Shown here one piece after another: positions 9,674 to 19,242 of a stretch of 64,000 nucleotides of DNA (within the stretch, counting starts at the first letter, position 1; each line of letters starts with the position of its first letter). Source of the stretch: an uncultured Flavobacteriaceae bacterium (GTDB lineage: Bacteria; Bacteroidota; Bacteroidia; Flavobacteriales; Flavobacteriaceae); the NCBI GenBank assembly GCA_947494205.1, contig CANLUH010000006.1, positions 124,001 through 188,000 of the forward strand, in the 5' to 3' direction. A program made the position numbers and the translations under genes. The notes below the pieces were generated by a model. It did not search any database. It was not told the DNA's origin and worked only from the letters and a program-made list of their open reading frames with translations.

Positions 9674-10330
9674 TCAACGTTTTATTAATGTTTCTAAAAA
9701 CTCTGGAGATAGTTCTGTAAAGTCTTTATAGATATAGTCTGCTTCATGTAATACGTCTTTATCTCCAATACCTATAGATATCATATTAGCAACATTTGCT
9801 GCTTGAATTCCTGCTACAGAATCTTCGAAAACGATACAATGTTCTGGTTTAATATCTAATGCTTCTGCGCCTTTTAAAAAGACTTCTGGGTCTGGTTTTG
9901 CTTTGGTTACATCGTTACCATCTACAATAGCATCGAACACCCCTAGCAAAGACACTTTTTTTAAAATTTGTCTTGCATTTTTACTGGCCGATCCTAATGC
10001 GATACCTTGTTTTGATTTAATTATTGAATTAATTATTCTAGGTACATCTGGTAATACTTCCGATTCTCCCATTTGAGAGATATAACTTAAATACTCGTCA
10101 TTCTTTTTTTGCATGAGTGTTGTAAACTGCTCATTTGAGATTGTTTTGTTTCCCCATGCTAATATTTTCTCTAGCGATCGCACACGGCTAACGCCTTTTA
10201 ATTGTTCGTTCTGTTCTACACTAAAATCGATACCTATACTTTTTGCTAATGCTTTCCAAGCTAAAAAGTGATATTTTGCTGTATCTACGATAACGCCATC
10301 GAGATCGAATATGAATCCTTTTTTACTCAT
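9674..10330 (-). CDS. pgmB: Beta-phosphoglucomutase
   Basis: HAD-superfamily enzyme of 218 aa converting beta-glucose-1-phosphate from the GH65 phosphorylase into glucose-6-phosphate. The N-terminal motif FDLDGVIVDT carries the phosphorylated nucleophile Asp9 and the general acid/base Asp11. The cap region follows (about 17-80), including the LKGVSRVRSLE segment typical of beta-phosphoglucomutases. GSASKN (motif II) and VFEDSVAGIQAA (motif IV) are present. It ends two bases after the start region of the transporter/operon chain and precedes the GH65 gene. Cytoplasmic. Identification is strong because both the motifs and the gene pairing agree. Confidence 0.93.
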   Translation of the reverse strand: MSKKGFIFDLDGVIVDTAKYHFLAWKALAKSIGIDFSVEQNEQLKGVSRVRSLEKILAWGNKTISNEQFTTLMQKKNDEYLSYISQMGESEVLPDVPRIINSIIKSKQGIALGSASKNARQILKKVSLLGVFDAIVDGNDVTKAKPDPEVFLKGAEALDIKPEHCIVFEDSVAGIQAANVANMISIGIGDKDVLHEADYIYKDFTELSPEFLETLIKR

Positions 10331-10332
10331 AA

Positions 10333-11712
10333 CTATACGTCTTCTTCTACTTGATAAGTAATTGCATTTTTATTGGTAATTAAGAAGTTACTTAACCCTG
10401 CAATAATTAAACTAACTCCGGCTACTATCATCGCATTAATTGTAGCCTCTCCAAAAAGTTTTGAGATGTAATTAACACCTCCTAAAGCGGCAATAATTTG
10501 AGGAAATACAATAAACATATTAAAGAGTCCCATAACAACACCCATTTTTTTAGGATCTACTGAACTAGACAACATGGCATAAGGCATAGATAGTACACTC
10601 CCCCACGATAAACCTATTAGCGTAAACGAAAGTATAAGGTATTCTGGAGAAGGTATATAATACATGGAAATGAAACCTAATCCTCCTGCTATTAAAGAAA
10701 ACATATGTACATACTTTCTGTTTATTCGTCGTTTGGATGTGTAAAGAACTAATAGCAATGCAAAAACCATAGATGACAAACCATATACCCCCATATATTT
10801 ACCCACTTGATTAGAAGACTCCTGAAAAGCAGTGTTTGCTATATTATAGGCTTCTTCTTGTGCTGCAATAGCCATATCGTAAGCACCTTCTATAGGAACA
10901 GGGGTTTTAAATACATGTTCTGTTAATGCTGGATTTGCTAGAGTCCACATAGTAAAAAAAGCAAACCAAGAAAAGAATTGAACAACGCCTAACTTTTGCA
11001 TTGTTTTTGGCATGTCTTTTACATTTTCTATAATATCTGAAATAAAACGACTTTTCTTTTTCTTTTCTGCTTCAAAAGCTTCCATGTCCTCTGGCGGATA
11101 TTCTTTTGTTGTAAAAACGGTATATAGTATACTTACAAGAAAAACGACAGCACCAATAGCAAATGCTACTTTAACTGAAGCTGGCAGTACACCAGATGGC
11201 GCAGAATCGCTTGCTCCAAATTGAGAAGCCATCCAAGGTAGACTACTTGCTACCCATGTTCCGACTCCTATAATTAAAGTTTGTACTACAAAACCGTAAG
11301 AGCGCTGAGAATTTGGTAACTTATCTGCTACTAAGGCTCTAAAGGGTTCCATTGAAATGTTAATAGAAGCATCTAAAATCCATAAAAATCCTGCTGCAAT
11401 CCATAAGGTTGGAGAGTGTGGAACAAATATTAACGTAATAGAACTTAATATAGCTCCTATTAAAAAGTAAGGTCTACGACGTCCCCATCTTGGGCTCCAA
11501 GTACGGTCGCTCATATAACCAATTATTGGTTGTACTAACAAACCGGTTAAAGGTGCTGCAATCCATAGAATAGGTATTTCATCTATTTCTGCTCCAAGGG
11601 TTTGAAAAATTCTAGACATGAAACCACCTGTTAAGGCCATTCCAAATTGGATTCCTAAGAAACCGAAACTCATATTCCAGATTTCTAAGAAACTTAGCTT
11701 GCGCTTTTCCAT
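10333..11712 (-). CDS. MFS (GPH/SLC45-like) maltose/oligosaccharide transporter
   Basis: Inner-membrane sugar permease with about 12 transmembrane segments. The conserved start MEKRKLSFLEIWNMSFGFLG and the loop DRTWSPRWGRRRPYFL identify the Bacteroidota maltose/sucrose-type MFS group. An in-frame ATG at 11760 would add 16 residues (ISIRLSNSNNLNLLF), but the TTTTG of a likely minus-strand -7 element lies at 11762-11758, so the ATG at 11712 is preferred. A long insert about residues 270-315 separates the two halves. It is first in the operon with pgmB, GH65 and the amylases, so it most likely imports maltose or short maltodextrins for phosphorolysis. The substrate is inferred from context. Confidence 0.88.
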   Translation of the reverse strand: MEKRKLSFLEIWNMSFGFLGIQFGMALTGGFMSRIFQTLGAEIDEIPILWIAAPLTGLLVQPIIGYMSDRTWSPRWGRRRPYFLIGAILSSITLIFVPHSPTLWIAAGFLWILDASINISMEPFRALVADKLPNSQRSYGFVVQTLIIGVGTWVASSLPWMASQFGASDSAPSGVLPASVKVAFAIGAVVFLVSILYTVFTTKEYPPEDMEAFEAEKKKKSRFISDIIENVKDMPKTMQKLGVVQFFSWFAFFTMWTLANPALTEHVFKTPVPIEGAYDMAIAAQEEAYNIANTAFQESSNQVGKYMGVYGLSSMVFALLLVLYTSKRRINRKYVHMFSLIAGGLGFISMYYIPSPEYLILSFTLIGLSWGSVLSMPYAMLSSSVDPKKMGVVMGLFNMFIVFPQIIAALGGVNYISKLFGEATINAMIVAGVSLIIAGLSNFLITNKNAITYQVEEDV

Positions 11713-11773
11713 AAATAGTAAGTTTAAATTATTACTATTTGATAAGCGTATACTTATCAAAACTTTATTACCT

Positions 11774-11790
11774 GAGAAGTAAAAATATAA
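11774..11790. repeat. 17-bp repeat copy 1 in maltose transporter promoter region
   Basis: GAGAAGTAAAAATATAA at 11774-11790 recurs exactly at 13103-13119 upstream of susC, in the same orientation and with similar flanks (ACC before it). Here it lies just upstream of the transporter operon promoter region. It is a candidate shared regulatory sequence for the two arms of the maltodextrin locus. Confidence 0.5.
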
Positions 11791-11843
11791 GTTTTGATTC
11801 GGTGTAAAGATATAAAAGATTTTAAATCAACACCATTATTTTT

Positions 11844-12884
11844 TTATTTTGTTGATTCTCGCTCTATTATTTCAGTCTCAATAACTACAGTTTGGTAGTA
11901 ATCTTCGTCCTCTTCTATTTCTAAATTATTAATTAATAATTCGGCAGATTGTTCTCCCATTTGTTGCGCATGTTGGCTTACTGTTGTTAAGCTTGGTGTA
12001 GCGTGCTTAGAGAGCACACCATCTGTAAAACCAATAACTTGTACGTCTTCTGGAATGTTTAATCCTAGTTTTCTAGCCACCTTCATTGCGGTTATAGCGT
12101 ACAACTCGTTTACAGCAAAAATACCATCTATGTCTTTATTACTTTCAAACAAGGTTTCAATATCTTTTTCTAAAACATCTAAATGATCTTCAGAAACTAA
12201 TTTATCATCTACCTTTAAAATTAAGCTTCCTAAAGCTTTAATATCATTTTCATTTAAGGCTTCTAAATAGCCTTGCGTTCTCAATTTGCCAACACTAACA
12301 TAATCTTTTGTTGTAATAATTGCTATGGTTTTACAGCCTTTTTCTATAAGTGTATTTACAGCTTTTTTAGAGCCTTTTAAATCGTCTACAATTACTTTAT
12401 CGCAAAGCACTTCGTTAACCACACGATCAAACATAACAATTGGCATTCCTTGACTTATCGTTTCTGTAAAATGGTGATAATCTTGCTGTAAAAGTGTTTC
12501 TTTAGAGATTGAGAGAATAAATCCGTCGATACTTCCATTGGCTAACATTTCCATGTTGATTACCTCTTTAGAAAACGACTCGTTAGACAATCCAACAATA
12601 ACATTATACCCTCGTTTGTTTGCAACCAATTCAATACCACGAATAACTTTAGAGAAGAAGTGATGTACAATTTCTGGAATAATAATCCCTATTGTTTTTG
12701 TCTTTCTATTCTTTAAACTTAATGCAATATTATTAGGTCTGTAATTGTACAGTTTAGCAAAGGCTTGTACTTTTTCTCTAGTATCTTCACTAATCTCTTT
12801 ACTATTTCGTAGTGCTTTAGAGACTGTAGAGATAGAAACATCTAATTCTCGTGCTATTTGTTTTAGGGTAACTTTTCGTTTCAT
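11844..12884 (-). CDS. LacI-family transcriptional regulator of the maltodextrin locus
   Basis: A full-length 346-aa LacI-type repressor/activator. The N-terminal helix-turn-helix (about 5-25, VTLKQIARELDVSISTVSKAL) and hinge helix (NNIALSLKNRKTKTIGII) are intact and followed by the periplasmic-binding-like effector domain (about 62-340). It lies between the two divergent arms of the PUL, transcribed with the minus arm but with its own gap. A LacI-type operator-like palindrome at 13028-13041 in the gap before susC is the obvious target. In flavobacteria such regulators replace the SusR sensor used by Bacteroides. The effector is probably maltose or a maltooligosaccharide, by inference. Confidence 0.92.
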   Translation of the reverse strand: MKRKVTLKQIARELDVSISTVSKALRNSKEISEDTREKVQAFAKLYNYRPNNIALSLKNRKTKTIGIIIPEIVHHFFSKVIRGIELVANKRGYNVIVGLSNESFSKEVINMEMLANGSIDGFILSISKETLLQQDYHHFTETISQGMPIVMFDRVVNEVLCDKVIVDDLKGSKKAVNTLIEKGCKTIAIITTKDYVSVGKLRTQGYLEALNENDIKALGSLILKVDDKLVSEDHLDVLEKDIETLFESNKDIDGIFAVNELYAITAMKVARKLGLNIPEDVQVIGFTDGVLSKHATPSLTTVSQHAQQMGEQSAELLINNLEIEEDEDYYQTVVIETEIIERESTK

Positions 12885-13027
12885 TATTTAGGGTTGGGAT
12901 TATAAAAATCTCAAAAAATCGAGTTTTTATTATTCAATTGCTAAAATACTAATACAATCTTGTCAAAATTGCAAAAAATTGCATGTTTTATTGTTAAAAT
13001 CACTTCAAAACAAAAAAGTTGTCAACA

Positions 13028-13041
13028 CGAAAACGTTTGCG
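13028..13041. promoter_or_regulatory. LacI-type operator upstream of susC
   Basis: CGAAAACGTTTGCG is a near-perfect 14-bp palindrome centred on CG at 13034/13035, with the AACGTT core typical of LacI/CcpA family sites. It lies 114 bp before the susC start and 144 bp before the lacI start, so it could control both. Confidence 0.6.
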
Positions 13042-13102
13042 TTGCCTTTAAAATCAAGGGTTCTTCTATAATTAACATAAAATTTACATAGTTTTAACAC
13101 CG

Positions 13103-13119
13103 AGAAGTAAAAATATAAC
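13103..13119. repeat. 17-bp repeat copy 2, upstream of susC
   Basis: Second copy of GAGAAGTAAAAATATAA (first at 11774-11790). It lies 36 bp before the susC ATG, probably within the 5' leader or promoter region. Confidence 0.5.
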
Positions 13120-13154
13120 TAACACATTTTATCAACTAACTTTAAAAGTATTGT

Positions 13155-16100
13155 ATGAAAACAATTTTAAATAGTATACTGTTTGCTTTGTTTCTTTTGC
13201 CCTCTTTTTTAATAGCGCAAGAAACCATTACAGGAACAGTTACAGAACAGTCTACAGGATTTCCTTTGCCAGGAGTAAATGTAGTTGTTAAAGGCACAAG
13301 CCAAGGTACAGCCTCAGACTTCGATGGGAATTTTTCCGTTACTGTAAACACTGGTGATGTCATAGAATTTTCTTCTGTTGGCTATTTAACACAAGTGATT
13401 ACCTACAGTCAGCAATCTTCAATTACTGTAACTTTAGCTGAAGATACTGCGCAACTTGATGAAGTTGTAATTATTGGTTATGGTAGCGTTAAAAAGGAAG
13501 ATTTAACAGGTTCTGTAGATGTAGTAAGCTCAAAAGAATTTAATAAAGGAGCCATTGTCTCTACAGATCAATTATTAACGGGTAAAGTTGCTGGTGTAAG
13601 AATTACAAACAATGGTGGTTCTCCAGATTCTGCTCCAAATATTAGAATTAGAGGAGGTGCATCGTTAACAGCAAGCAGTAACCCATTAATTGTTATTGAT
13701 GGTATTCCTTTAGGAAACCAAAACCCAGCTGGTGTAAACAACCCTTTATCTTTAATAAACCCTAACGACGTAGAAAGCTTCACCATATTAAAAGATGCTT
13801 CGGCTACAGCTATCTATGGTTCTCGTGCTTCTAATGGAGTTATTATTATTACCACAAAGAAGGGAACTTCTGGAGAAGTTAAATTCACGTTCTCTACAGA
13901 TGCTACCGTTAGTAGTGTAAGTGACGGGATAAACATGATGAACAGTAACGAATATGTTCGTTTTATTCGTGAATTCCATCCAGAATTAGAAGGAAGCTTA
14001 GGTGTTCCTGTTGGTTCTGTAGCTTCTAGTGAAGCCTCTCAAATCATTAATACAATAGACGGACCAAGAGAAGTATTTGACACTGATTGGAGAGATCAAA
14101 TTTTTAGAACAGCTTTCTCTCACAACACTAATTTTAGTGCTCGTGCTAACTTATTTAAGAAAATACCGTTTAGAGCCTCTTTAGGGTATAACAATGCAGA
14201 AGGATTAGTAAAAACAGATGATTACGAACGTTTTAGTGCATCGTTTAAATTAACCCCTAAATTTTTAGATGATAATTTAAAGGTTGATGTAAATGCTAAA
14301 ACCGTATTTGTAGACAAAAATGCAATAAACAGTGGTGGTGCTATTGTAGGTTCATTAATTTTTGATCCAACAAAACCAGTAACTGATAATAACTCAATTT
14401 TTAGAGGATTATACACAAACACTACATTAGATGGTACACGTTTATTAATAGATGGACAAGCAAACCCATTAGCTTTATTAGAAGATAGAGAACGCCCAGA
14501 GCGCGCTTTTAGATTTTTAGGAAATGTACAGTTTGATTATAACATGCCTTTTTTACCAGAATTAAAAGCAGTATTAAATCTAGGTTTAGATGCTTCTAAA
14601 GTTAATATTGAAGAACGTTTTCAAAACAATTCGTTATCTGCCTTTGGTTTAGACTCTACAAACGGAGATGCCGTTGTATTTAACCCTGGGGTTAATTATG
14701 CAGAAAGACAACACATTACTAACACGACTTTAGATGCGTATTTAGCTTATAACAAAGAATTAGAAAATGGAATTTTAAACCGTTTCGATATACAAGCAGG
14801 TTACGCTTACCAAAACTTTAAAACAGATGGTAACCAAGATCGCTACATTACAGATCCAGATACAGGCGTAAGAGTACAAGATACAGACCCTTTAAATCCT
14901 AACTTTAGATATTTTAATGAGTTAAACTTACAATCGTTTTTTGGACGTGCTAACTTAGATCTTGCAGATCAGTTTTTAGTAACGCTATCATTAAGAGCAG
15001 ATGCCTCTTCATTATTTACAGAAGATAACCGTTGGGGATACTTTCCTGCAGCTGCAGTAGCTTGGAAACTTAAAAATGTAAAAGCTATAGAAAACATAAA
15101 TGCAATTAACGATTTAAAATTACGTGTAAGTTGGGGTGAAACAGGACAACAAGATATTACTGGTTCTGTAGGATTCTATCCTTCTACACCATTTTTCTCA
15201 GCAGGAAATCAAAATAGTCAATATTTACCAGGTGTAAATTTATATTCAGCAAACCCATTTAATCCAGACTTAACTTGGGAAAAAACAACATCTCTTAACC
15301 TTGGTATAGATTTCGACTTTTTTAGAAATAGTTTTGTAACAGGTTCTTTCGATATATTTAAAAGAGATACTAACGATTTACTAGCAAGTGTAGCGATACC
15401 ACCAGGACAGTTTTTAACGAATCAATTTATTAAAAACATAGGATCTACAGAAAGTAAAGGTTTCGAGTTAACGTTAGGACTTAACCCAGTTCAAAACGAT
15501 AACTTAAGTATTTCTATAAATTCAAACTTAGCCTATGCTAAAACAGAAATTACAGATTTAGAAAATACAACAACCTTATTAGCAGGAGGTGGATTAACAG
15601 GTACAGGATCTAACTTATTTTTTAATAACTTAGGTGAAGAAGCTTTTGCCGCAGGTGTTTTTAAACAAGTTTACGATGCTAGCGGAAACCCAATTCCGGG
15701 TGCTTTTGTAGATTTAAACGGAGATAACCAAATTACAAACGATGATAGATATTATGTTCCCGTAAGACCTAACTGGACCTATGGATTTGGATTAAACATA
15801 AATTATAAGAATTGGGATTTCAGTTCTAGCTTTAGAGGTCAATTAGATGGTAAGACATTTAACTTTGCAGCCTTAGCTTTAGGTAACACAGAAAGTGCTA
15901 CACCTGGTAACAATTCTAGTATTACCAATGTATTAAACTTTTACGATGGTACAGCAAACCCTGTATTTGAAGACGTAACAGGAAACAAACAATTCTCTGA
16001 TTATTATTTAGAAGATGCCGCTTTCCTAAGATGCGAAAACATTGTAATTGGTTATCGCTTTAAAGATAATTTTATTAAAAACACTAATATTCGTGTATAC

Positions 16101-16229
16101 GGTGCATTAAACAACCCGTTTATAATTACTAATTACTCAGGACAAGACCCAGAGAACTTTGGAGGAATTGATAGAAACTTCTATCCAAGACCACGTTCTT
16201 TTACATTTGGTCTTAATCTAGATTTTTAA
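13155..16229 (+). CDS. susC: SusC-family TonB-dependent outer-membrane transporter (maltodextrin)
   Basis: Outer-membrane importer of 1024 aa. A signal peptide (about 1-22, ends LIAQ) precedes a carboxypeptidase-D-like regulatory domain (about 24-105, ITGTVTEQSTGFPLPGVNVVVKG). The plug follows, with SusC signatures IRGGASL, VIDGIPLG and LKDASATAIYGSRASNGVI, then a C-terminal beta-barrel ending in the aromatic FGLNLDF. SusD follows after 4 bp. It faces the minus-strand maltodextrin operon and is probably controlled by the adjacent LacI protein. Starch oligosaccharides are the inferred substrate because six GH13/GH31/GH65 enzymes surround it. Confidence 0.95.
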   Translation: MKTILNSILFALFLLPSFLIAQETITGTVTEQSTGFPLPGVNVVVKGTSQGTASDFDGNFSVTVNTGDVIEFSSVGYLTQVITYSQQSSITVTLAEDTAQLDEVVIIGYGSVKKEDLTGSVDVVSSKEFNKGAIVSTDQLLTGKVAGVRITNNGGSPDSAPNIRIRGGASLTASSNPLIVIDGIPLGNQNPAGVNNPLSLINPNDVESFTILKDASATAIYGSRASNGVIIITTKKGTSGEVKFTFSTDATVSSVSDGINMMNSNEYVRFIREFHPELEGSLGVPVGSVASSEASQIINTIDGPREVFDTDWRDQIFRTAFSHNTNFSARANLFKKIPFRASLGYNNAEGLVKTDDYERFSASFKLTPKFLDDNLKVDVNAKTVFVDKNAINSGGAIVGSLIFDPTKPVTDNNSIFRGLYTNTTLDGTRLLIDGQANPLALLEDRERPERAFRFLGNVQFDYNMPFLPELKAVLNLGLDASKVNIEERFQNNSLSAFGLDSTNGDAVVFNPGVNYAERQHITNTTLDAYLAYNKELENGILNRFDIQAGYAYQNFKTDGNQDRYITDPDTGVRVQDTDPLNPNFRYFNELNLQSFFGRANLDLADQFLVTLSLRADASSLFTEDNRWGYFPAAAVAWKLKNVKAIENINAINDLKLRVSWGETGQQDITGSVGFYPSTPFFSAGNQNSQYLPGVNLYSANPFNPDLTWEKTTSLNLGIDFDFFRNSFVTGSFDIFKRDTNDLLASVAIPPGQFLTNQFIKNIGSTESKGFELTLGLNPVQNDNLSISINSNLAYAKTEITDLENTTTLLAGGGLTGTGSNLFFNNLGEEAFAAGVFKQVYDASGNPIPGAFVDLNGDNQITNDDRYYVPVRPNWTYGFGLNINYKNWDFSSSFRGQLDGKTFNFAALALGNTESATPGNNSSITNVLNFYDGTANPVFEDVTGNKQFSDYYLEDAAFLRCENIVIGYRFKDNFIKNTNIRVYGALNNPFIITNYSGQDPENFGGIDRNFYPRPRSFTFGLNLDF

Positions 16230-16233
16230 AACT

Positions 16234-17781
16234 ATGACTATGAAAAAAATAATATTAACTTTTATAGGAATAGCAATGCTTAGCGTTGTATCCTGTACAG
16301 ACGACTTAAACACAGAGCCACAGGTAGAACTATCTCTGGAGCAATTATTAAGTCAAGACCCAAATGCAGTAGAAGGTATACTTTCCAGATTATATGCATC
16401 TTACGCATTATCTGGTACTAACGGACCTGGTAGTTCGGACATAACAAGTCCAGATGCTGGAGAAGGTGCTTTTCTTAGAGCTATTTTAAATCTCCAAGAT
16501 TTTACTGGAGATGGCATGAAAAACAGATGGGGAGATGATGGATTAGATCAATTAACAACAACTTCTAACTGGGATAGCAACAATAAGTTTTTTAGATTAT
16601 TCTACGATAGAGCATACTACACTATTCCACAATGTAACAACCTAATTCCAGTATTAGATAATGTAGATATACCTAATAAAGAAGGAATTAAAAGTGAAGT
16701 CCGTTTTTTACGTGCCTTAGCCTACTATAACTTAATGGACACCTTCGGAAAAGGAGTTTTAGTTACAGAAAATGAATTAGGAATTACTACGCCGCTTCCA
16801 GAAGCTTCAAGACAACAATTATTTGATTTTGTTGAATCTGAATTATTAGCGATTGAAGGTTTAATAGGTAACAGTAATGGCTACGGAAGAGCAAATACTT
16901 ATGTTGTAGATATGTTACTTTCAAAATTATATTTAAATGCTCTAGTATATACAGGAACTGCAAGATGGGATGAAGCGTTAACCTATTCAAATAAAGTGAT
17001 TACTGAAGGAGGTTACATGCTAACTAACAATTTCTTAGAAAATTTCTCTGGTGATAATGATACCTCTTCAGAAATTATATTTCCTTTAATTGCAGATGCT
17101 GTAAACAGTCAAAGTTTTGGTAACACAACCTATCTTGTTAATGGAAGCTTAAGTCCAGATACCATGACGATTTCAGACTTTGGTTCTTCCGATGGATGGC
17201 AAGGTCATAGAGCTACAAAAGCATGGTATGGTTTATTTGGAGATTTAGACACTTCTAATGATGACAGAGCTGAATTATTCTGGACAGCAGGACATAATTT
17301 TGAAATGACAGACTATAGAGAATGGACAGATGGTTATCCTTCAACAAAATTTAGAAATACAGACTTCGGTGTATTAACAACACCTACTCCTTTTTCTGGA
17401 ACAGATTTTCCTTTTTACAGATTAGCAGACGCCTATTTAATGTATGCTGAAGCAACCTTAAGAGGTGGTGCTGGAGGTAACATGGCATTAGCTTTAGAAT
17501 ATGTAAATAACGTAAGAACAAGAGCTAACGCTACGCCAGTATCTGCTGCAGATTTAGATTTAGATTACATACTAGACGAAAGAGCAAGAGAATTAAATCT
17601 TGAAGGGCAAAGACGTTCAGATTTAATTCGCTTCGGAAAATTCACTGGAGGAAGTTACTTATGGCCATGGAAAGGAGGTACTTTAAACGGTACATCTATA
17701 CCAGATACTTATAGACTATTCCCTATTCCGCAGACTGCTCTTGAAGCAAACTCAAACTTACAACAAAACCCAGGTTACTAA
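16234..17781 (+). CDS. susD: SusD/RagB-family starch-binding lipoprotein
   Basis: Cell-surface glycan-binding lid partner of SusC, 515 aa. The lipoprotein signal ends SVVSC (Cys21), and SusD domain features are visible, including ALAYYNLMDTFG (TPR-like part) and the C-terminal FPIPQTALEANSNLQQNPGY that ends almost all SusD proteins. A second in-frame ATG at 16240 (MKKIILTF) is an equally plausible start. It sits 4 bp after susC and 15 bp before the SusE/F-like gene, so the three are cotranscribed. Confidence 0.94.
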   Translation: MTMKKIILTFIGIAMLSVVSCTDDLNTEPQVELSLEQLLSQDPNAVEGILSRLYASYALSGTNGPGSSDITSPDAGEGAFLRAILNLQDFTGDGMKNRWGDDGLDQLTTTSNWDSNNKFFRLFYDRAYYTIPQCNNLIPVLDNVDIPNKEGIKSEVRFLRALAYYNLMDTFGKGVLVTENELGITTPLPEASRQQLFDFVESELLAIEGLIGNSNGYGRANTYVVDMLLSKLYLNALVYTGTARWDEALTYSNKVITEGGYMLTNNFLENFSGDNDTSSEIIFPLIADAVNSQSFGNTTYLVNGSLSPDTMTISDFGSSDGWQGHRATKAWYGLFGDLDTSNDDRAELFWTAGHNFEMTDYREWTDGYPSTKFRNTDFGVLTTPTPFSGTDFPFYRLADAYLMYAEATLRGGAGGNMALALEYVNNVRTRANATPVSAADLDLDYILDERARELNLEGQRRSDLIRFGKFTGGSYLWPWKGGTLNGTSIPDTYRLFPIPQTALEANSNLQQNPGY

Positions 17782-17796
17782 CTAAAAAAAATAACA

Positions 17797-19173
17797 ATGA
17801 AAAAATTTAGAATTGTACTACTACTGGTTTTAGCCATCGTTGGCTTTAACTCTTGTCAAGAAGATGACGACTTACAGTTTATTGCACAAGCGCAAGGAGA
17901 TTTCATGTTTTCGAATGCTTTTTTAGAACAATATGTTTTAATACCTGAAGCATCAGATAATATTGCTGAACGTTTTACTTGGGATAACGCTAATTTCGAA
18001 GTGCCTACAAATACAACTTACGAATTACAACGTTCGTTATCGGGAGACTTTACAGATATGGTTATTGTAGAATCTACAAGCGCTAATGAAATTGCTGTAA
18101 CTATAGGGCAAATGTTAGACTTCGCTGAAGAAGCAGGTTTAGATAACGACCCAAGTACAACAGAAATACCAAACACAGGTACTGTAACTTTTAGATTAAG
18201 AGCTTTTGTTGGAGATAGTGGAAACGGAACAGAATTAATGAGTATGCCACAAACCTTAACCGTTGTACTTCCAGAAAGTGTTGGCGGTGGTGGTTCTGGA
18301 ATAGAATTATCTGTTTGGGGAGTTGTAGGATCTGCAGCTAACGATTGGGGTAATGCTGGACCAGATATTCCTTTTTATACTACTAGTACTGCAGATGTTA
18401 TAGTAAGCTACGCTAACTTAAAAGATGGAGACATTAAATTTAGACAAAACAACGATTGGTCTGCTACAAATTACGGAGATGCAACAGGAGATGGTATTTT
18501 AGATACAGACGATAATAATAATATTGCAGTAACAGCTGGAGATTACAAAATAGAATTTAACACAGCAACATTAGCTTACACGATTACACCATTCTCTTAT
18601 GGCGTAGTTGGTTCTGCATGGAACGATTGGGGTAATGCTGGACCAGATGCTAAGTTACACTACGATTACACAACAGATACATTTAAAGTTGGTGTTAAAC
18701 TAATGGATGGAGACATGAAAATTAGACAAAATAACGACTGGGTATTAGATAACTATGGAGATGCCACAGGAGATGGTGTTTTAGATACTGCTAGCGATAA
18801 CAATATTGCGGTAACTGCAGGTTTCTATTTATTAACTGTAAACTTAAATGATTTAAGCTATACACTTGTAGAGACAAACCTTTGGGGTGTTGTAGGATCT
18901 GCTTATAACGATTGGGGTAATGCTGGACCAGATTTCACATTCACACCAATTACAGATACAGAATGGTTAGCTCAAAATGTAGAGTTAATGTCTGGTGATA
19001 TGAAACTTAGACAAAATGAAGATTGGTCTCTAACTAATTATGGAGATGCAACAGGAGATGGCATTTTAGATACAGATAGTGACAATAACATTTCTGTAAA
19101 TGCTGGAACATACGATATAAAACTAGACTTTACAGATCCTGGAGCGCCAACGTATGTAATAATAACAAAATAA
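17797..19173 (+). CDS. SusE/SusF-like outer-membrane lipoprotein with three tandem starch-binding-type modules
   Basis: A 458-aa surface lipoprotein (signal ends FNSC, Cys20). An N-terminal SusE-type domain (about 25-155) is joined by a GGGGSG linker (about 162-170) to three tandem modules starting at 18316, 18598 and 18883, each 94-95 aa. Each begins GVVGSAxNDWGNAGPD and contains a DGDxKxRQNNDW segment and NYGDATGDGxLDT. The conserved Trp and Asn/Asp residues would suit glucan binding, as in SusE/SusF carbohydrate-binding modules, and GDGILDTD-type loops could bind calcium. It follows susD and precedes a hairpin terminator and the secreted amylase gene. Repeat similarity suggests recent duplication. 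Confidence 0.88.
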   Translation: MKKFRIVLLLVLAIVGFNSCQEDDDLQFIAQAQGDFMFSNAFLEQYVLIPEASDNIAERFTWDNANFEVPTNTTYELQRSLSGDFTDMVIVESTSANEIAVTIGQMLDFAEEAGLDNDPSTTEIPNTGTVTFRLRAFVGDSGNGTELMSMPQTLTVVLPESVGGGGSGIELSVWGVVGSAANDWGNAGPDIPFYTTSTADVIVSYANLKDGDIKFRQNNDWSATNYGDATGDGILDTDDNNNIAVTAGDYKIEFNTATLAYTITPFSYGVVGSAWNDWGNAGPDAKLHYDYTTDTFKVGVKLMDGDMKIRQNNDWVLDNYGDATGDGVLDTASDNNIAVTAGFYLLTVNLNDLSYTLVETNLWGVVGSAYNDWGNAGPDFTFTPITDTEWLAQNVELMSGDMKLRQNEDWSLTNYGDATGDGILDTDSDNNISVNAGTYDIKLDFTDPGAPTYVIITK

Positions 19174-19199
19174 GTTATTTGAATTTAGTATAAACAATT

Positions 19200-19229
19200 A
19201 AGGGTTGCATCATTTTAGCAACCCTTTTT
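19200..19229 (+). terminator. Hairpin with U-run between SusE/F-like and amylase genes
   Basis: AAGGGTTGC at 19200-19208 pairs with GCAACCCTT beginning at 19218, followed by a T-run. It lies inside the apparent operon, so it probably lowers read-through into the amylase gene instead of ending the transcript fully. Confidence 0.7.
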
Positions 19230-19242
19230 AAATTAAAAAAAT

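Noticed and set aside
18316-19173. Tandem DNA repeats as a possible CRISPR or satellite array
   Set aside because: The three units are 282-285 bp, in frame and encode protein modules.
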